This document shows positions 61,401 to 64,000 of a stretch of DNA of 64,000 bases, in pieces; positions within the stretch are counted from its first letter, which is position 1; each line of letters opens with the position of its first letter. The notes under the pieces are model-generated. The model saw nothing but the letters and a program-made list of their open reading frames with translations, did not search any database and had not been told where the DNA came from. The stretch spans positions 1,295,087-1,359,086 of the forward strand of contig NZ_ATXC01000001.1 in assembly GCF_000421485.1 (NCBI RefSeq). Direction: 5' to 3'. The position numbers were made by a program, and so were the translations under genes. The stretch is from Desulfurobacterium sp. TC5-1. Its GTDB lineage: Bacteria; Aquificota; Aquificia; Desulfurobacteriales; Desulfurobacteriaceae.

Positions 61401-62128
61401 AAAGATTGTTCCATATCCTGTTGTTACTAATTTTTATACCTGTAAACGCTTCTGCCGGCCTCTATGCCGGCAGAATAACTAAAACAGAAGGCCGCGTTAA
61501 AATTCTTACCGACGACAATCTGAGGGGAGAAATAGTTAGAACAACACCCGAAGAGATACCAGTAAACTCACGAGTAAAAACCTACAGAAAATCAAAAGCT
61601 TTTGTGATTCTTTCAGAAAAAACACACATTGTATTACTGGAAAAAAGCGTCCTATTTATAGAAAACAGCAAAACTATCGATCAGGAAAATGGAACAATTC
61701 TGTACAAAATCAAAAAATACGGCGGAACATCAGGCATAACAGTTAAAACACCTGTTTCTATAATAGGTGTAAAAGGTACCATGTTTGCCGTAACTGTAAA
61801 CAGGCAAAATGCAGACATTTTCCTCAAAAAAGGTTCTCTATCTATAAGATCACCTGAAAAAGAATTTGAAGTATATAGATTAAAAACTCTTAAAGAATTT
61901 AGCGATTTTCAAAAAGAGTTTAAACAATACCAAAACAGAACTATGGAAGAATTTAAAAATTACAAGAAAAAAATTCAGGAGGAATTTTTATTCTATACCA
62001 GAGAATTTGTGCTTCCTCCAGGAAAAAGTGTATCCATAAAAGGAAACAAAGTTTACATTAAAGACACTATTCCTGAAGAAATAGAAGAGAACTTCAAATT
62101 ATTTGAATATTTTGGGGGGTCACAATGA
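61397..62128 (+). CDS. FecR-domain exported protein with a coiled coil
   Basis: The 243-aa protein has a signal peptide (MKRLFHILLLLIFIPVNASA) and a FecR-type domain: AGRITKTEGRVKIL, ILSEKTHIVLLEKSVLFIE and TPVSIIGVKGTMFAVTV, the characteristic (A/S)xxGVRGTxFxV pattern. Residues about 158-195 form a coiled coil (KEFSDFQKEFKQYQNRTMEE) like that of the MltC-like protein in the same operon. Stand-alone FecR proteins without TonB receptors are often wall-associated. ATGA overlaps link it to both neighbours. Confidence 0.8.
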   Translation: MKRLFHILLLLIFIPVNASAGLYAGRITKTEGRVKILTDDNLRGEIVRTTPEEIPVNSRVKTYRKSKAFVILSEKTHIVLLEKSVLFIENSKTIDQENGTILYKIKKYGGTSGITVKTPVSIIGVKGTMFAVTVNRQNADIFLKKGSLSIRSPEKEFEVYRLKTLKEFSDFQKEFKQYQNRTMEEFKNYKKKIQEEFLFYTREFVLPPGKSVSIKGNKVYIKDTIPEEIEENFKLFEYFGGSQ

Positions 62129-63345
62129 AGAAAAAAGTAACCTTGCTGTTAGTTGGTTTGCTACTATCAACATCATGTGCATCAACAGGGAAACAGCTCT
62201 GCCGTATGCCAAACACCGTTGAACCTCTCTCAAGAGAAGCACAATTTGTTGAGTCTTCAAGTACTGCAGAATACATCATCTTGGCCACGGGAAAAGGCTG
62301 CACGGTAGATCAGGCAAGAAACGACGCCAGAAAAGCAGCCATATGGTTTGTTCTCTTTGGTGGTGATAGGCCACTACTGCAGACATCAAAAGAGAGAAGA
62401 AAGGCAAAAGCTATACTGGGAGAAATTTTAAGAAATCCTCAGAATTATATAAGATGGGAAAGCGAACCAAAGTCAAAAAGGAAAGAAGGTCCTTACATCG
62501 TAATGTCTTTCCTGTTCAAAGTAGATGTGGAAGCCCTAAAGCAAAAGCTCCTTGACGAAGGCGTATTAGAGGCAACCGAAGAAATATCTGAAGAAGTTGG
62601 ACTACCGTTCATTGCCGTCCTTCCAGCATCAAATGATGAGTTTTCAAAATTCGCGGTAACGGTAATTGAAGAATACCTTCAGGACAGAGATTACGAAGTT
62701 TACGTGCCGGAAGGAAACGAAAAGATTGACAAGATAATTAAAACTGTTGCAGCCCTTGAAGGAAAAACTGATCCGTACTACATGGAAGCGATGCAGGCTG
62801 GAAGTGACATTTTCGTAAAAGTGAAAACATCCGTGTGGAAAGTAAACAAATACGGGAGAACATTCCTTAAAGCATCAGCAGAGGCGAAAGCCTACGAAAC
62901 AGCTACAGGAAAGCTCCTTGGTGCTTCAACAGGATTTTCACCAGAAAGAAATGTAACATCGCCTGAAGCAGTTGTTCAGGAAGCGACAAACGACCTTGCA
63001 GACAAAATTACACTCCAGATAAGAAAGGCATGGATCAAAGAAACAAGAAAAGGAAAACCTTTCAAAGTCGTAGTTTTCTCCTCAGAGGATCAATTTAGAG
63101 ACGTTGACAGAAGCCTTTACAGACTGTTTAGAAAACTTTCAAGGAGACCCATTAAACGTTTAGCTTCAGGAAAATCGGCAACAACCTACGTTGTGTATGT
63201 AAAAGACATACCAAACGCTTATGAACTCTTTATGAAACTTGAAGACATGTATTCTGGACCTGGAAAATTGGAAAAAGTTCTTGATACAGGTTCTCTCCTC
63301 ATCATCAAAGCCGGTTCTGGTGATACAGATATAGAAATTGAATAA
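62125..63345 (+). CDS. lipoprotein with an LPP20-like N-terminus (DUF6175-like)
   Basis: The 406-aa protein has a lipoprotein signal ending at C18 (LLLSTSC). Its N-terminal module (YIILATGKGCTVDQARNDAR and a following helix) resembles the opening of LPP20 and FlgT-type proteins. A middle domain (LPFIAVLPASNDEFSKFAVT, then GKLLGASTGFSPER) resembles TolB/CsgG-like nucleotide-free beta-alpha domains, and the end (FKVVVFSSEDQFRDVD) is another small alpha/beta unit. The DUF6175 assignment is tentative. It is the last gene of the operon and is followed by a hairpin. Confidence 0.6.
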   Translation: MKKKVTLLLVGLLLSTSCASTGKQLCRMPNTVEPLSREAQFVESSSTAEYIILATGKGCTVDQARNDARKAAIWFVLFGGDRPLLQTSKERRKAKAILGEILRNPQNYIRWESEPKSKRKEGPYIVMSFLFKVDVEALKQKLLDEGVLEATEEISEEVGLPFIAVLPASNDEFSKFAVTVIEEYLQDRDYEVYVPEGNEKIDKIIKTVAALEGKTDPYYMEAMQAGSDIFVKVKTSVWKVNKYGRTFLKASAEAKAYETATGKLLGASTGFSPERNVTSPEAVVQEATNDLADKITLQIRKAWIKETRKGKPFKVVVFSSEDQFRDVDRSLYRLFRKLSRRPIKRLASGKSATTYVVYVKDIPNAYELFMKLEDMYSGPGKLEKVLDTGSLLIIKAGSGDTDIEIE

Positions 63346-63349
63346 TCCT

Positions 63350-63375
63350 CTGCCCCCGGCCGGGGGCAGTTTCAA
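63350..63375 (+). terminator. strong hairpin ending the envelope operon
   Basis: CTGCCCCCGG and CCGGGGGCAG (63350-63369) form a perfect 20-nt palindrome two bases past the stop of the last operon gene, followed by TTTCAAT. The stem is very stable but the U tract is short. Confidence 0.65.
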
Positions 63376-63456
63376 TCCTCAAATTTCCTATTAGTTGCCC
63401 TGCCTAAAAAAGTTAGTATATTTAAACCAACAAAAGTAAAATATCTGGAGGAAAAG

Positions 63457-63750
63457 ATGAAAATAGCCGTTCCTGTAACTGAAGATAGAAGAGAAGCAGA
63501 AGTTACAGAATTTGGAAGAGCACCGTTTTTTGCGATCATAGAGGAAAATAATGTTAAGTTTGTTAAAAATCCGGGTAGTGAAACTTCAAGCGGTGCTGGT
63601 GTAAAGGCCTCCCAATTTATAATTAATGGCGGTGTTGAGAAAGTTATCCTTAAAAAGCCTGCCGGTCCTCACGCTTCATCGGCATTGGAACAGGCAGGCA
63701 TTGAAGTCGAAGTAAGAGAGGGACTGAGAACGTTAAATGAAGTTCTTTAA
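63457..63750 (+). CDS. NifX/NifB-type iron-molybdenum cofactor domain protein
   Basis: The 97-aa protein is a stand-alone dinitrogenase iron-molybdenum cofactor domain: MKIAVPVTEDRREAEVTEFGRAPFF, then GAGVKASQFIINGGVEKVIL and GPHASSALEQAGIEV. Such proteins bind iron-sulfur or metal clusters and are common in anaerobes next to MinD-like ATPases. GGAGG lies before the ATG. It converges with and overlaps the ATPase gene by 18 nt. No nif genes are in the window, so nitrogen fixation is not implied. Confidence 0.92.
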   Translation: MKIAVPVTEDRREAEVTEFGRAPFFAIIEENNVKFVKNPGSETSSGAGVKASQFIINGGVEKVILKKPAGPHASSALEQAGIEVEVREGLRTLNEVL

Positions 63751-64000
63751 GTTTTCATAAACCTTTTTTACAGCTAATGAAAACGGAGACTCGGGGAAAA
63801 TCTCTACTGCAGGTTTTCCCCCTAACATTGCATTTACGACATTCTTATCGTACGGTACATATCCGATAATTTCGGCATCTGCCTCCTTAAGAAATTCTTC
63901 CACTACCGGAACAAAACCAGGATGAACGTCAAATTTGTTTATCACCCCTACCCTTTTTAAACCAAAATGATCAAGCACCTTTATCAATCTTTTAGCATCG
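63733..64000 (-). CDS. MinD-superfamily P-loop ATPase, C-terminal part
   Basis: The frame is open to the window edge (the last codons read D-A-K-R before LIKVLDHFGLKRVGVINKFD), so the 5' end is outside. The visible part has VGVINKFDVHPG, the nucleotide-binding NKxD-like block of MinD-type ATPases, then EIIGYVPYDKNVVNAML and a typical C-terminal helix. In anaerobes these ATPases, often carrying an inserted ferredoxin domain, pair with NifX/NifB-type proteins, as here. The Walker A motif is not in the window. Confidence 0.8.
   Translation of the reverse strand, partial: DAKRLIKVLDHFGLKRVGVINKFDVHPGFVPVVEEFLKEADAEIIGYVPYDKNVVNAMLGGKPAVEIFPESPFSLAVKKVYENLKNFI

Noticed and set aside
63457-63750. 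Nitrogen fixation locus
   Set aside because: Stand-alone NifX/NifB-type domains are widespread in anaerobes and no nitrogenase genes are present.
1-64000. CRISPR arrays, tRNA or rRNA genes
   Set aside because: I saw no regularly spaced direct repeats and no tRNA or rRNA signature in the gaps; a tRNAscan/Infernal run would settle this.

Overview
The window looks like chromosome of a thermophilic, anaerobic, flagellated, Gram-negative bacterium, most plausibly an Aquificota of the Desulfurobacterium/Thermovibrio type. I base this on Lys/Glu/Ile-rich proteins, short intergenic gaps with many ATGA/TTGA overlaps, frequent TTG starts (ispH, rpsA, bioW, rsfS, mltC), outer-membrane genes (BamD, LptE-like, many lipoproteins), a Thi4-type thiazole synthase, BioW, and a Sec-containing SelD. 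No database search was possible, so the assignment is inference.

Layout. 1-3.2 kb (+): plsC end, ispH, rpsA, smpB and a flavin reductase-like gene. 3.2-9.7 kb (-): a radical SAM protein, RNase G, BamD, hisF and a sulfotransferase-like gene, preceded by serA (9.8-11.4 kb, -). 11.5 kb (+): a DUF72 gene. 12.2-29.1 kb (-): one continuous flagellar cluster running flhF-flhG-fliA-fliK-(periplasmic TPR gene)-flgB-flgC-fliE-fliF-fliH-fliI-flgD-flgE-fliL-fliN-fliO-fliP-fliQ-fliR-flhB. 29.2-35.4 kb (+): leuS, lptE-like, yedF, dtd, mscS, bioW. 35.4-37.6 kb (-): bactofilin, M23 peptidase, panE. 37.7-41.3 kb (+): ligA, mnmE.

41.3-45.7 kb is an AT-rich accessory island. It holds a P-loop kinase gene broken by an in-frame TAG, a 490-bp internally deleted IS256-type element with recognisable terminal inverted repeats, and a two-gene McrBC-like restriction system (a DUF2357/PD-(D/E)XK nuclease and a McrB-like AAA+ protein). 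The -35 box of the best promoter for the restriction genes lies inside the right inverted repeat of the IS remnant. 45.7-49.5 kb (-): a methyltransferase, an epimerase, two tandem universal stress proteins and a PP-loop protein. 49.5-50.1 kb (+): hpf. 50.1-52.4 kb (+): a TPP riboswitch with clear antiterminator and terminator arms, then thi4 and thiC. 52.5-55.2 kb (+): rsfS, rlmH, a NERD-domain gene and selD, which must be read through UGA codon 16 as selenocysteine.

55.3-63.4 kb (+) is the most intriguing region: seven tightly coupled genes, every one with an export signal. They encode a MltC-like lytic transglycosylase, four lipoproteins with recurring LPP20-like modules (one with three copies, one with a PEGA domain), a putative outer-membrane barrel protein and a FecR-domain protein. 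It reads as a dedicated cell-envelope assembly whose function I cannot name. The LPP20/FlgP resemblance, together with a periplasmic TPR protein inside the flagellar cluster, makes a flagellar disk role a testable possibility. The window ends with a small NifX/NifB-type protein and the 3' part of a MinD-family ATPase gene.
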